Origin: Bradyrhizobium huanghuaihaiense
GTDB lineage: Bacteria > Pseudomonadota > Alphaproteobacteria > Rhizobiales > Xanthobacteraceae
Direction: 5' to 3'
DNA: 64,000 bases
Assembly: GCF_007830635.1 (NCBI RefSeq)
Contig: NZ_VLLA01000002.1
Span: 310,001-374,000 of the forward strand
Made by a program: the position numbers and the translations under genes. Below, one piece after another: positions 55,990 through 63,966 of the stretch; within the stretch, counting starts at the first letter, position 1; each line of letters begins with the position of its first letter. The notes beneath the pieces were generated by a model. That model was not told where the DNA came from. It worked only from the letters and a program-made list of their open reading frames with translations, and searched no databases.

Positions 55990-57147
55990 TCAGTTCGTTA
56001 CGATGCGGTTGCGCCCTTGCGCCTTGGCGGAATAAAGCGCGCTGTCGGCGCGCGCGAGAAACGTGTCGGCAGTATCATTGTCGCGAAGCGTCACGACGCC
56101 CGCTGAAATCGTCACGTGCATGCCCGGAGAAAATGCGCTCCAGTCGAGCTCGGCGACGACGCGGCGCAGGCGCTCGAGCATGCGCGAGGCGGCGCCGCCT
56201 TCGGTATCCGGCAGCAGCAGCAGGAATTCCTCGCCGCCGTAGCGGCCGAAGCTGTCGGCCGGACGGATGTTGGCGAAAATCGTGATCGCGAAGGTGCGCA
56301 GCACCTCGTCGCCGACGGGATGGCCGTGGGCGTCGTTGATGCGCTTGAACCAGTCGAGGTCGATCAGCGCGATCGCGCAAGGCCTCGATGTCCGCCGCGA
56401 CGTTTCGATCTCGGCGTCGAGCAGACGCATGATGCAGCCGCGGTTGTAGGAGCCGGTCAGCTCGTCGAGCTCGGCCAGTTCCTCGATGCGCTGATAGGCG
56501 GCCTTCAGCTCGATGCTGCGCTGATACAGGATCTTGCGCAGCGTGGCGCCGAACAGGCCGAGGAAGGCGCACTGGCCGATCACCAGCACGAAGCACAGCA
56601 TCGAGGCGGTCCGCTGGAGCTTCGTCGCAACGGGCATGCCGATCGGCAGGTCGGAGGCGAGGAACACGGCGGCAAGGCCGACGGTCGCAAGCGCCCAGGT
56701 CAGCATCGCCTGGGCCGAGGTCATGCGCAGCGTGCCGAAGGCGAAGATCAGGAACAGCACGCTGATGAAGGCGACGCCGATGGTCGGGGCCGACAGCAGG
56801 AATACGAATTGCAGCGCCATATGCGCCGAGATCTGGAAAACGGTGAGATAATGGTCGGTGAATTTGTCGCCGATGCCGGCCTCCGACAGCACGGTGAAGG
56901 TGCCGATGATCAGCAGGCCGCCGACCCAGAACAGCGAGGCAATGTCGATCGAGATCACGCCGTCATAGGCGTAGAGCAGCAGGACGGAGGCGCCGAGCGA
57001 GTAGCTTGCCACCTGGCCGATATACATCTGGCGGCGCTGCCAGGCCCGGCGCGCCCGGACCGCCGGCGCCGCCGCCGCGGGCATGAGGACGAGATCCGCG
57101 ACCTCAGCGGCATTCCTCTCGGGAAGCGACGTCGCGGCCGTGTTCAT
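55990..57147 (-). CDS. Membrane-bound diguanylate cyclase (GGDEF)
   Basis: A 385-residue protein. An N-terminal part of about 215 residues carries about six membrane helices (SYSLGASVLLLYAYDGVISI onward). The GGDEF domain follows, with the active-site motif GGEEF at residues 304-308, so cyclase activity is likely. An inhibitory site RPAD (R295-D298) lies five residues upstream, allowing c-di-GMP feedback. It is probably a sensor with its membrane part as input. Stop is 62 bases before the DUF2336 start on the same strand. Confidence 0.92.
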   Translation of the reverse strand: MNTAATSLPERNAAEVADLVLMPAAAAPAVRARRAWQRRQMYIGQVASYSLGASVLLLYAYDGVISIDIASLFWVGGLLIIGTFTVLSEAGIGDKFTDHYLTVFQISAHMALQFVFLLSAPTIGVAFISVLFLIFAFGTLRMTSAQAMLTWALATVGLAAVFLASDLPIGMPVATKLQRTASMLCFVLVIGQCAFLGLFGATLRKILYQRSIELKAAYQRIEELAELDELTGSYNRGCIMRLLDAEIETSRRTSRPCAIALIDLDWFKRINDAHGHPVGDEVLRTFAITIFANIRPADSFGRYGGEEFLLLLPDTEGGAASRMLERLRRVVAELDWSAFSPGMHVTISAGVVTLRDNDTADTFLARADSALYSAKAQGRNRIVTN

Positions 57148-57586
57148 GGTCCCGCCAATGGTGGATGTCAGCCCAAAAATCTACGTGGCAAGCCTTTAGG
57201 TTTGGTATCCTTGGAAATCGAATCCGAAGCGTGCAGCGCGGAACAGGATGACCTTGGCCGGACGGGGGAATTTGCCGGCGGTTAGGCATCGTTTGCGATG
57301 CGGTCGAGCCAAAGCGGGGGTTCGTGAGACATACGTCGTGCAGGACTGCTATGGAACCGGACTTGATCGGCCCGCCCGTGCCGGGCAGGCAATCCGCAGG
57401 AAAGTGTTTCAGTATTATGTTACCGATCTGGATTGAGGCGGGCGCCCGCCGCGGGTGGGGCAAGAAAAGCACATGTATGTGGGACAGATCACACGGGTCC
57501 CCGTACGATCGCGGTAGCTTGAACAATTTTGCACCGCCCGTCGAACCCTCCGCCGCATCGACCCGACCAACCTTGCGAGACGAGCT
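57148..57586. other. Intergenic region upstream of the second ECF sigma gene
   Basis: These 439 bases separate the divergent diguanylate cyclase and ECF sigma genes. A candidate ECF promoter lies at 57481-57505. A long minus-strand frame crossing the region is not protein-like. The section 57380-57440 is AT-richer. No RNA gene was recognised. Confidence 0.4.
57481..57505 (+). promoter_or_regulatory. Candidate ECF promoter
   Basis: GGGAC at 57481-57485 and CGTA at 57502-57505 are separated by 16 bases, an ECF-type -35/-10 pattern, about 80 bases upstream of the ECF sigma gene. GGGAC and GTCCC around it also form a short inverted repeat. Confidence 0.35.
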
Positions 57587-58156
57587 TTGAGCGTGACACA
57601 GGCGGCTTCGGACGAGGTCCTGATCGCCAGGATCGCTCAGGGCGACCGGCTCGCCATGCAGGTGCTGTACGGGCGGCACCATGTCAGGGTCTACAGGTTC
57701 GGGCTGAGGCTCGTGCGGGACGAGCAGGCGGCGGAAGACCTCATCAGCGAGGTGTTTCTCGACGTCTGGCGTCAAGCCGGCAAGTTTGAAGGCCGATCCG
57801 CCGTTTCCACCTGGCTGCTGGCAATCACCCGATTCAAGGCCCTCTCGGCGCTTCGGCGCAGGAAGGATTTTGAACTGGACGAAGACGCCGCGAACGCGAT
57901 CGAGGACCAGTCCGACGATCCGGAAACGGTGGTGCAGAAGAAGGATACCAGTGCAGCGTTACGGGAGTGCCTGACGGGCCTCTCGCCGGAACATCGGGAA
58001 ATCGTCGATCTCGTCTACTACCACGAGAAGTCCGTGGAAGAAGTCGCCGAAATCGTCGGGATCCCGGAGAACACTGTGAAGACGCGCTTGTTCTATGCGC
58101 GCAAGAAACTGGCCGAACTGCTAAAGGCAGCCGGCGTTGAGCGAGGCTGGCCATGA
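57587..58156 (+). CDS. ECF sigma factor upstream of an S8 protease
   Basis: A 189-residue ECF sigma factor. Region 2: LYGRHHVRVYRFGLRLVRDEQAAEDLISEVFLDVWRQAGKF. Region 4: LTGLSPEHREIVDLVYYHEKSVEEVAEIVGIPENTVKTRLFYARKKLAE. The start is TTG 57587 or GTG 57593; neither has a strong ribosome site. The stop overlaps the anti-sigma start by four bases (ATGA). Confidence 0.87.
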   Translation: MSVTQAASDEVLIARIAQGDRLAMQVLYGRHHVRVYRFGLRLVRDEQAAEDLISEVFLDVWRQAGKFEGRSAVSTWLLAITRFKALSALRRRKDFELDEDAANAIEDQSDDPETVVQKKDTSAALRECLTGLSPEHREIVDLVYYHEKSVEEVAEIVGIPENTVKTRLFYARKKLAELLKAAGVERGWP

Positions 58157-58848
58157 TGGCTTTGAGCAAGAAGATGCTGGAGCAAGAGCCCAGTGAAATT
58201 GAACTGCTGCTGCCCTGGCACGCCGCCGGCACGCTGAACGCGCGCGATGCCCGCCGCGTCGAGGACGCGCTGGCGCGCGATCCGGAGCTCGCCAAGCAGT
58301 ATGCCGCGATCCGCGGCGAGTACGAAGAGACCATCCATCTGAACGAGAGCTTAGGGGCTCCGTCGGCGCGCGCGATGCAGAAGCTGTTTACCGCGATCGA
58401 TGCCGAGCCGGCGCGTGCGGTCGGTTCGCTGCCGCTGTCGGCGCGCATTGCGACCTTCTTCGCGAGCCTGTCGCCGCGGACGCTGGCCTGGTCGGCGAGC
58501 CTGGGCGCCATCGCGCTGCTGCTGCAGGCCGGCATCATCGGCGCGGTGCTGATGAAGACCCAGACCGCGACCTTCCAGACCGCCTCGCTGTCGACCGGCG
58601 CGCCGATCACGCGCGAACTCGGTGCATCCGCAGCACCGGCTCGCGCCCTGGTGCGCTTCACGCCCGAGGCGCGTGTCGCCGACATCACCGCCTTGCTCGA
58701 CAGCTACCAGGCGTCGATCATCGGCGATGCCAAGGGCGGCATGTTCCGCCTCCAGTTCGACAAGGCGATGAGCCAGGACGAGCTCGCCGCGCTGCTCGCC
58801 AGGATGCAGCGCGAGAAGTTCGTCAACCTCGCCGTTGCGGCGCCGTAG
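58153..58848 (+). CDS. Membrane anti-sigma factor
   Basis: A 231-residue protein. The N-terminal part of about 90 residues (SEIELLLPWHAAGTLNARDARRVEDALARDPELAKQYAAIRGEYEE) is the cytoplasmic anti-sigma domain without zinc cysteines. One membrane helix lies near residues 112-132 (WSASLGAIALLLQAGIIGAVLM). The periplasmic part ends in a domain (ARVADITALLDSYQASIIGDAKGGMFRLQF) that looks like a small alpha/beta fold. It is coupled to the upstream sigma gene by overlap and lies 15 bases before the protease gene. Confidence 0.84.
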   Translation: MMALSKKMLEQEPSEIELLLPWHAAGTLNARDARRVEDALARDPELAKQYAAIRGEYEETIHLNESLGAPSARAMQKLFTAIDAEPARAVGSLPLSARIATFFASLSPRTLAWSASLGAIALLLQAGIIGAVLMKTQTATFQTASLSTGAPITRELGASAAPARALVRFTPEARVADITALLDSYQASIIGDAKGGMFRLQFDKAMSQDELAALLARMQREKFVNLAVAAP

Positions 58849-58863
58849 GGCGCCTCTGAACCG

Positions 58864-60549
58864 ATGACGCGCAAGTCCGAGAGTAAGTTGCGAGCCGCGG
58901 CCTACGCCTCGTCGGTCGGGGCCGTGCTGCTGCTCGCCGCCTGCCTCGGCGTCGAGGTCGCGCAGGCGCAGGCAATCATGCGCACGCCCACCATCAGCGT
59001 TCCCTCGCGCACGCCCACGATCTCTCCCAGCATCGCCGCGCGGGCGGTGAGCATCAGCCGCGGCCCGGGCCTGATCACGACGACCGGCCGGATCCCGTCG
59101 ACGCGGATCGGGACGCCGGTGCTGCCCTATGCGCGCTATTCGCCCAATCTCTACCCCAGCTGCACGGCGCCCTATCGCGATGCCGACGGCGAATGCCTGG
59201 CGCAGCCGAATGCGGGCGGCGAGGGCAACGGAAAATCGGGCAAGAAGGTTGCCAGCAAGGGACGCGGCAACAACACGCCGGTTGCGGTGAACCAGCGCAT
59301 CTTCGCAGGCGAATTCGTCGCCGAGATCGACGGCGCCCTGTCGGTGACGGAGGCCGACGAGCTCGCGCGCCGCCATGGCCTCGCGCGCGTCGCATCCGAG
59401 AATTTTCCGCTGATCGGGGCGACGTTCGGCCTGTTCCGCATCACCGATGGCCGGCCCACCGAGACGGTGCGGCGCGAATTCGCCGCAGACGGCAGTGTGC
59501 GCTCGGTTCAGCCGAACTTCCGCTACGCGCTCCAGGACCAGAAACCCGCCGTGCCGGTCGAGGGCGACCCGGCGCAATACGCGCTGGCAAAGCTTCGCCT
59601 GCCGCAGGCGCACACGCTGGCGCATGGCGCCAATGTGACGGTTGCGGTGATCGACTCCGGGATCGATGCCAAGCACCCCGAGCTCGCCAATTCCATCTCC
59701 GATAATTTCGACGCGCTCGGCAGCGCCGAGGGCCCGCATGTGCACGGCACCGGCATTGCCGGCGCCATCGTGGCGCATGCCAAGCTGATGGGCAGTGCGC
59801 CCGAGGCGCGCATCATCGCCATTCGCGCCTTCGGCGGCACCACGGGCGGCGCCGAGAGCTCGTCCTACATCATCCTGCGTTCGCTGAATTACGCCGCCGA
59901 GCACGGCGCGCAGATCGTCAATATGAGCTTTGCAGGCCCGAAGGACGCCGTGATCGAGCGCGCCATTGCGGCGACCGCCGCGCGCGGCCTCGTGCTGATC
60001 GCGGCGGCCGGCAATGCCGGCGCGAAATCGCCGCCGCTCTACCCCGCTGCCAATCCCAACGTGATCGCGGTCAGCGCGACCGACCAGCAGGACAGACTGT
60101 TCTCGGCCTCCAACCGCGGCAATTACATCGCGCTGGCCGCACCCGGCGTCGACATCTTCCTGCCGGCGCCCGAGGGCAAATACCAGATGACGTCGGGAAC
60201 CTCGTTCTCGGCCGCCTATGTCTCCGGCGTCGCGGCGCTGCTGCTCGAGCGCAATTACACACTCAAGCCGGAAGCGCTGCGCATGACGCTCGCGAAGACC
60301 GCGCGCGATCTCGGATCACCCGGGCGTGATGATCTCTTTGGCGACGGCGAGGCCGATGCGTTTGCCGCGGTGACGGCCGTTCCCGCCAACAGTGCGACGC
60401 CGGTTGCGGCTGCGTCCGGTACAACAAAACGTGAAGATGCCGACAAGCGTCGCGACGAGCCGGGCATCCGCGCGATCGAGCAACCCTCGCTGTCGAGCGC
60501 AGGCGATAAAGCCGCGATATCTCAGGCGGATAGGCCGGCGACGCGATAG
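58864..60549 (+). CDS. Exported S8 (subtilisin-like) serine protease
   Basis: A 561-residue protein. A lipoprotein-like signal (LLLAACLG) is followed by a Thr/Pro/Ser-rich linker and a propeptide-like part (residues about 140-235). The protease domain has D264 (VAVIDSGIDAKHPEL), H294 (HVHGTGIAGAIVAH) and S447 (MTSGTSFSAAYVSGVAALL), all intact. The C-terminal 60 residues are low complexity. It is the third gene of an ECF sigma/anti-sigma operon, so the protease is probably controlled by that signal. Confidence 0.9.
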   Translation: MTRKSESKLRAAAYASSVGAVLLLAACLGVEVAQAQAIMRTPTISVPSRTPTISPSIAARAVSISRGPGLITTTGRIPSTRIGTPVLPYARYSPNLYPSCTAPYRDADGECLAQPNAGGEGNGKSGKKVASKGRGNNTPVAVNQRIFAGEFVAEIDGALSVTEADELARRHGLARVASENFPLIGATFGLFRITDGRPTETVRREFAADGSVRSVQPNFRYALQDQKPAVPVEGDPAQYALAKLRLPQAHTLAHGANVTVAVIDSGIDAKHPELANSISDNFDALGSAEGPHVHGTGIAGAIVAHAKLMGSAPEARIIAIRAFGGTTGGAESSSYIILRSLNYAAEHGAQIVNMSFAGPKDAVIERAIAATAARGLVLIAAAGNAGAKSPPLYPAANPNVIAVSATDQQDRLFSASNRGNYIALAAPGVDIFLPAPEGKYQMTSGTSFSAAYVSGVAALLLERNYTLKPEALRMTLAKTARDLGSPGRDDLFGDGEADAFAAVTAVPANSATPVAAASGTTKREDADKRRDEPGIRAIEQPSLSSAGDKAAISQADRPATR

Positions 60550-60635
60550 TCGCTGCGACAACCTTGCGCGCACGCCGAAGGTTAAAAAATCAAACCCCGC
60601 ATTTGAACGTTCAGCCGGCCAGCACGACCAAATTA

Positions 60636-60750
60636 TGTGGGAGCGGTCATCCCTCCCCATCAGTCATATCAGGCGCGAGCGCCCATCCACCCCAAGCGCC
60701 CATATGGCTCGACCCGTCCGGTTGTCCCCCCGGACGGGTCTTTTCTTTTC
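60636..60750 (+). ncRNA. Candidate small RNA ending in a strong terminator
   Basis: A C-rich stretch (ATCCCTCCCCATCAG near 60649-60663) could pair with Shine-Dalgarno sequences. Short stems (GGCGCGAGCGCC, 60672-60683) and the terminator at its end resemble a compact small RNA. I see no clear promoter. A tail of the protease mRNA is the alternative. Confidence 0.3.
60711..60750 (+). terminator. Strong rho-independent terminator
   Basis: A perfect 11 bp stem (60711-60721 with 60730-60740; GACCCGTCCGG) with an 8 nt loop and the T-rich tail TTTTCTTTTC. Confidence 0.88.
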
Positions 60751-61034
60751 GGGCATCCGATTCCTTGAAGCGATATTCGGGATCAGCTTCCGGTTGAGCG
60801 GTCGCGGTGGCGCCGAGCGCCAGCGTCGATCAAGTGTCGCGCACGTCCGTCATGCTTGTGCGAAGCTTGACTCGAAATCACAGCAATTCTCCGCGCGACT
60901 ACGGTCTTTCATGACGGACGGCGCGTCGTTGCTGGACAAGTCAAAACTTTTCCACAAAATATTCATGTCGCGTCTAAATTGATTCGTGTGCGTTGCGTCC
61001 CCCGCGTCCGTGTTTTCTCCCAACGGGCTGGTTC

Positions 61035-61856
61035 ATGACACATCGCCAAGAGTCTGGTTACGCGCCTTTCCGCGCGGAGGCTTGCAGCCGCGAAGTTGCG
61101 GCGCGCTGGTGCACTCTCGCCGAACAGCGGCTGGAACATCTCTCCGAGATGTTCGAGACCGGACGCTGGCGCCGCTATCACTCCGAACTCGCCTTTCTCG
61201 AAAACATCCAGGAAGCCAAACGCGCCGTCCAGACCTGGCGCGCCATCGCCACGGGCGGGGACGTCGCCGCGGCAGCCGCGAGCGTCACCTCCGCATTCGG
61301 CTGGTCGCCGGCGACGATGCCTCGCGTGTTTCCGCGCGAGCAGCAGGTGCAGACCGTGCAGCCCAAGGCCTTGCAGCCCAAGACCTTGCAGCCAAAGGCC
61401 GTCCACATTACCGCCGAGACCGCCTTGCCGGTCAGGCTCGATCCCAAGCCGGATGTTCTCGCCGAAGTCCCCGAAGCCCCGCTCGTGCCGCTGGCTGCGC
61501 CCGAGGCGATAGCCTCGTTCACCGCGCCGTTCGAGATGCCGCCGCTCAGGGCTCCCGCTGCGAGGGCGGCGTCAACCGCGTCCGCTGTGAGGCCGCCGGT
61601 CGCCGCGCCCGCTGCACTGGCCCCGCGCACCGCACCTGCCGTGAGGCCACCGGTCGCCGCGCCTGCCGCGATGGCGCCATTCACAGCGCCCGCTGTGAAG
61701 CCGCCGGTCGCGACGCCTGCCGCAATGGCAACGCTCCTGCCACAGTTCGCTCCGCCGGCCGCGGAAATCGTCGCAGCCCCCGAGCGCGTCGTCGAATTTA
61801 CCCTCAGCCTCGACGGCATCGAAGCGAAGTACCCGCTGCTGCGAAACGCGTTCTAA
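61035..61856 (+). CDS. TIGR03809-type protein with Ala/Pro repeats
   Basis: A 273-residue protein. Residues about 1-80 (RAEACSREVAARWCTLAEQRLEHLSEMFETGRWRRYHSELAFLENIQEAKRAVQTWR) form a helical domain matching the TIGR03809 family, otherwise uncharacterised. Later come LQPK repeats, then three 18-residue units of VRPPVAAPAAxAPxTAPA type (DNA 61587-61740), and a short conserved tail (VVEFTLSLDGIEAKYPLL). I start at ATG 61035 (MTHRQESGYAPF). In related genomes it is near the TIGR03808 gene, as here. Confidence 0.8.
   Translation: MTHRQESGYAPFRAEACSREVAARWCTLAEQRLEHLSEMFETGRWRRYHSELAFLENIQEAKRAVQTWRAIATGGDVAAAAASVTSAFGWSPATMPRVFPREQQVQTVQPKALQPKTLQPKAVHITAETALPVRLDPKPDVLAEVPEAPLVPLAAPEAIASFTAPFEMPPLRAPAARAASTASAVRPPVAAPAALAPRTAPAVRPPVAAPAAMAPFTAPAVKPPVATPAAMATLLPQFAPPAAEIVAAPERVVEFTLSLDGIEAKYPLLRNAF
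61587..61740 (+). repeat. Three 54 bp tandem repeats inside the TIGR03809 gene
   Basis: Units starting at 61587, 61641 and 61695, each beginning GTGA(G/A)GCC and encoding an 18-residue Ala/Pro/Val-rich block. The number may differ between strains. Confidence 0.8.
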
Positions 61857-61886
61857 GGGACGTTCGAAGATCAGCCGCGTCCTGGT

Positions 61887-61955
61887 CCGTCATCCTGAGG
61901 CGCGAGCTCCGCGGTGCGGAGCACCGCGGAGCGAGCCTCGGAGGATGAACGGCCC
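61887..61955. repeat. Palindromic repeat, GTCATCCTGAGG type
   Basis: CCGTCATCCTGAGG ... CCTCGGAGGATGAACGG, with GC-rich inner arms (CTCCGCGGTGC / GCACCGCGGAG). It stands between the TIGR03809 gene and the 3' end of the GIY-YIG gene. Confidence 0.85.
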
Positions 61956-61976
61956 AACTGTCTGCCAAGCCAACGC

Positions 61977-62285
61977 TTACGCCTTCGGCCTCGGCGCTCC
62001 CGCGCGCCGCCGCGCAAGCTGCCTCACCGACTTCCAATCCGATCGAATGAGCGCTTCCTTCTTGGCACGGCTCCATCCTTTGAGCTGTCGCTCAGCCGCA
62101 ATGCCATCAATGATGCGATCGAAATATTCCGACCACACCAGAGCCACCGGGCGCCTCGAATAGGTATATCCTGGATAGGCGCCGGCATTGTGCTCATCGA
62201 CCCGCTTGGACGTGTCCTCGCCAGTTGCGCTCCCGATGTAGAAAGAACCATCCGCGCAGCGCAGCATGTAGACATAGATGCCCAC
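61977..62285 (-). CDS. GIY-YIG nuclease (UPF0213-like)
   Basis: A protein of about 102 residues with a single GIY-YIG domain: VYMLRCADGSFYIGS (GIY and YIG parts), conserved Arg and His in TSKRVDEHNAG, and the catalytic Glu in GIAAERQLKGWSRAKKEALI. The carboxy end is basic. I choose GTG at 62285 with the ribosome site AAGGA, which is part of the repeat element at 62291-62351; starting from the ATG at 62324 would translate part of that repeat. Function is unknown. Both sides are palindromic repeats. Confidence 0.82.
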   Translation of the reverse strand: MGIYVYMLRCADGSFYIGSATGEDTSKRVDEHNAGAYPGYTYSRRPVALVWSEYFDRIIDGIAAERQLKGWSRAKKEALIRSDWKSVRQLARRRAGAPRPKA

Positions 62286-62290
62286 AACAT

Positions 62291-62351
62291 CATCCTTCGA
62301 GGCTCCCGGCACAGTGCTCCGCACTGCGCCGCTCGCACCTCAGGATGACGG
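62291..62351. repeat. Palindromic repeat, inverted copy, next to the GIY-YIG start
   Basis: CATCCTTCGAGG ... CACCTCAGGATGACGG, the reverse orientation of the element at 61887-61955. Its left end supplies the AAGGA ribosome site and lies 6 bases from the GIY-YIG start codon. Confidence 0.82.
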
Positions 62352-62398
62352 CAGTGTCTTGGTTGTCAAGTTTTGATGAAACAACCTCAGGCAGATCC

Positions 62399-62470
62399 CC
62401 GTCATCCTGAGGTGCGAGTTTCGCGGTGCAGAGCACCGCGGAGCGAGCCTCGAAGGATGAACGGCCCGGC
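62399..62470. repeat. Palindromic repeat, GTCATCCTGAGG type, third copy
   Basis: CCGTCATCCTGAGG ... CCTCGAAGGATGAACGGCC with inner arms TCGCGGTGC / GCACCGCGG. It ends 15 bases before the stop codon of the TIGR03808 gene on the minus strand and may end its mRNA. Confidence 0.85.
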
Positions 62471-62484
62471 TGCCAACCGCGCAC

Positions 62485-63855
62485 CTACCGCCGCACCGCA
62501 TTCCCGCCAACCATGACCTGCGCAAAGCGCTGCGCGCCGTCCGCCGACAGGTCCGCCGTCACCGCGCGGGCGTGGTCGAGGCCGACCACGGCGCCGCGCG
62601 GGGTTTCCGAGATCATGTTGTTGTTGACGAGCGCGGTGCCGGCGCCGGGCACCACGGAGACGCCGACGCCGGCCAGCGCCTTGCGGATCACATTGCCCGT
62701 GATCGCGACGTCGCGCAGATATTTGCCCCAGCCGGCGACGATGCCGTAGGACGGCGCGTTCTCGATCACATTGCCGGTCACCGAGGTGTCCGCCTCGATG
62801 TAGATGCCGACGCCGGCATCGTCGTCCGGCGCGGTGCCGATGGGGCGCTTCGGAATCAGATTGCGAATGATGTTGCCCTGGACCACCGCGATGCGGCCGC
62901 CCTCGTTGAAATTGCAGACGGAGACGCCGACCGCGGCGCCATCGACTGTGTTGTTGGCGATCACGGCGGCTTCGAACGCGAACTCGGAATACAGCGCGAC
63001 CTCGCGCACGTCGCTGACGCTGTTGCCTGTTATGTGGATGTTCGAAGCCGAGTTGCCGCGCACTGCGGAATAGTCGCAGTTCCTGATGCGGTTGCCGCGC
63101 ACGATCACGTTGCCGGCGCGGAAGGCGTTGATGGCGTTGCCGTACTGGCCGGAGCCGCCGGGGCCTGCCTTGATGTTCTCGATGCGATTGTCCGCCACCA
63201 GCGTGCCGTCGTCGCCGATCGCCGTGCGCAGGATCTCGATGCCGTTGTCATTGGTGCCGAGAATCGTGTTGCGGGACACGCTGAGCCCTCTGGCATCGAA
63301 CGAGACCACAGCCGTGACCGCAATATTCGTGAAGATGTTGCCCGAGATGTCGCCCGTGACCTGCTCCAGCCAGATGCCGCTGCCGCCGGAGTCCGTGATC
63401 TCGCAATCGGTGATGCGCACATCGCGCCCGCCGAGCACATGGATCAGCCCGCGCCGCGTCGGCAGCGCAATGCCGCCGCCGTCGAAGGTGATGCCGGTGA
63501 GACCGATCGCATCGGAGCCATCGCTCTGGATCGCCGAGGCGCCGCCGGTGAAGACGAGTTTGGTCGCGCTGCGCACGCCGATCAGTTGCGCGCCATTCGG
63601 CAGCCGCAGCAATCCGCTGCGGTAGACGCCGGGCGGCAAGGCGAGCGGCATTTGCACCCGGGCGGCCTCGTCGATCGCGCGCTGCAGCGCGCGCGTCTGG
63701 TCCTCGCTGCTGCCGGGCCGCACGCCATATTGCGTGGCATCGCGGCCGAGCAGCGACGTCAGCGGCGCCGCGCGTGCGGCGTCGGCCGGCATGGCCAGCG
63801 CGCCGGCGATGCCAGCGGTCGAAGCCCCGATGAGGTGACGGCGATTGAGGTCCAT
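62485..63855 (-). CDS. Tat-exported right-handed beta-helix repeat protein (TIGR03808 type)
   Basis: A 456-residue protein with a twin-arginine leader (NRRHLIGASTAGIAGALAM). The remainder consists of turns of a right-handed beta-helix with many NxI/GN units (GNIFTNIAVT, GNRIRNCDYS, GNVIRKALAG) and Asn/Gly-rich turns, as in pectate-lyase-like folds. This is the TIGR03808 family. No catalytic acid triad can be assigned. Its partner in many genomes is the TIGR03809 protein, found 0.6 kb away here. The substrate is unknown. Confidence 0.87.
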   Translation of the reverse strand: MDLNRRHLIGASTAGIAGALAMPADAARAAPLTSLLGRDATQYGVRPGSSEDQTRALQRAIDEAARVQMPLALPPGVYRSGLLRLPNGAQLIGVRSATKLVFTGGASAIQSDGSDAIGLTGITFDGGGIALPTRRGLIHVLGGRDVRITDCEITDSGGSGIWLEQVTGDISGNIFTNIAVTAVVSFDARGLSVSRNTILGTNDNGIEILRTAIGDDGTLVADNRIENIKAGPGGSGQYGNAINAFRAGNVIVRGNRIRNCDYSAVRGNSASNIHITGNSVSDVREVALYSEFAFEAAVIANNTVDGAAVGVSVCNFNEGGRIAVVQGNIIRNLIPKRPIGTAPDDDAGVGIYIEADTSVTGNVIENAPSYGIVAGWGKYLRDVAITGNVIRKALAGVGVSVVPGAGTALVNNNMISETPRGAVVGLDHARAVTADLSADGAQRFAQVMVGGNAVRR

Positions 63856-63966
63856 GACGCGTCCTCCGGCGGACGCGGGGGTCCGCAGCGGATTAGGTAG
63901 CGCAGGGCGGCAGGGGTCGTGAGGATTGTTCGCGGTAGGGTTAAATGTTTACCGCAAGGACGGTGC

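Larger units (their letters stand above)
60550..61034. other. Intergenic region with a strong terminator and candidate small RNA
   Basis: These 485 bases follow the protease gene. The terminator at 60711-60750 is 160 bases downstream of the stop, which is far for the protease mRNA. The segment 60630-60710 before it may encode a small RNA. The remaining part (60760-61034) is the promoter area of the next gene. Confidence 0.4.

Noticed and set aside
57104..57775. 223-codon minus frame across the ECF promoter region
   Set aside because: It crosses the start of two real genes and has no homology-like features.
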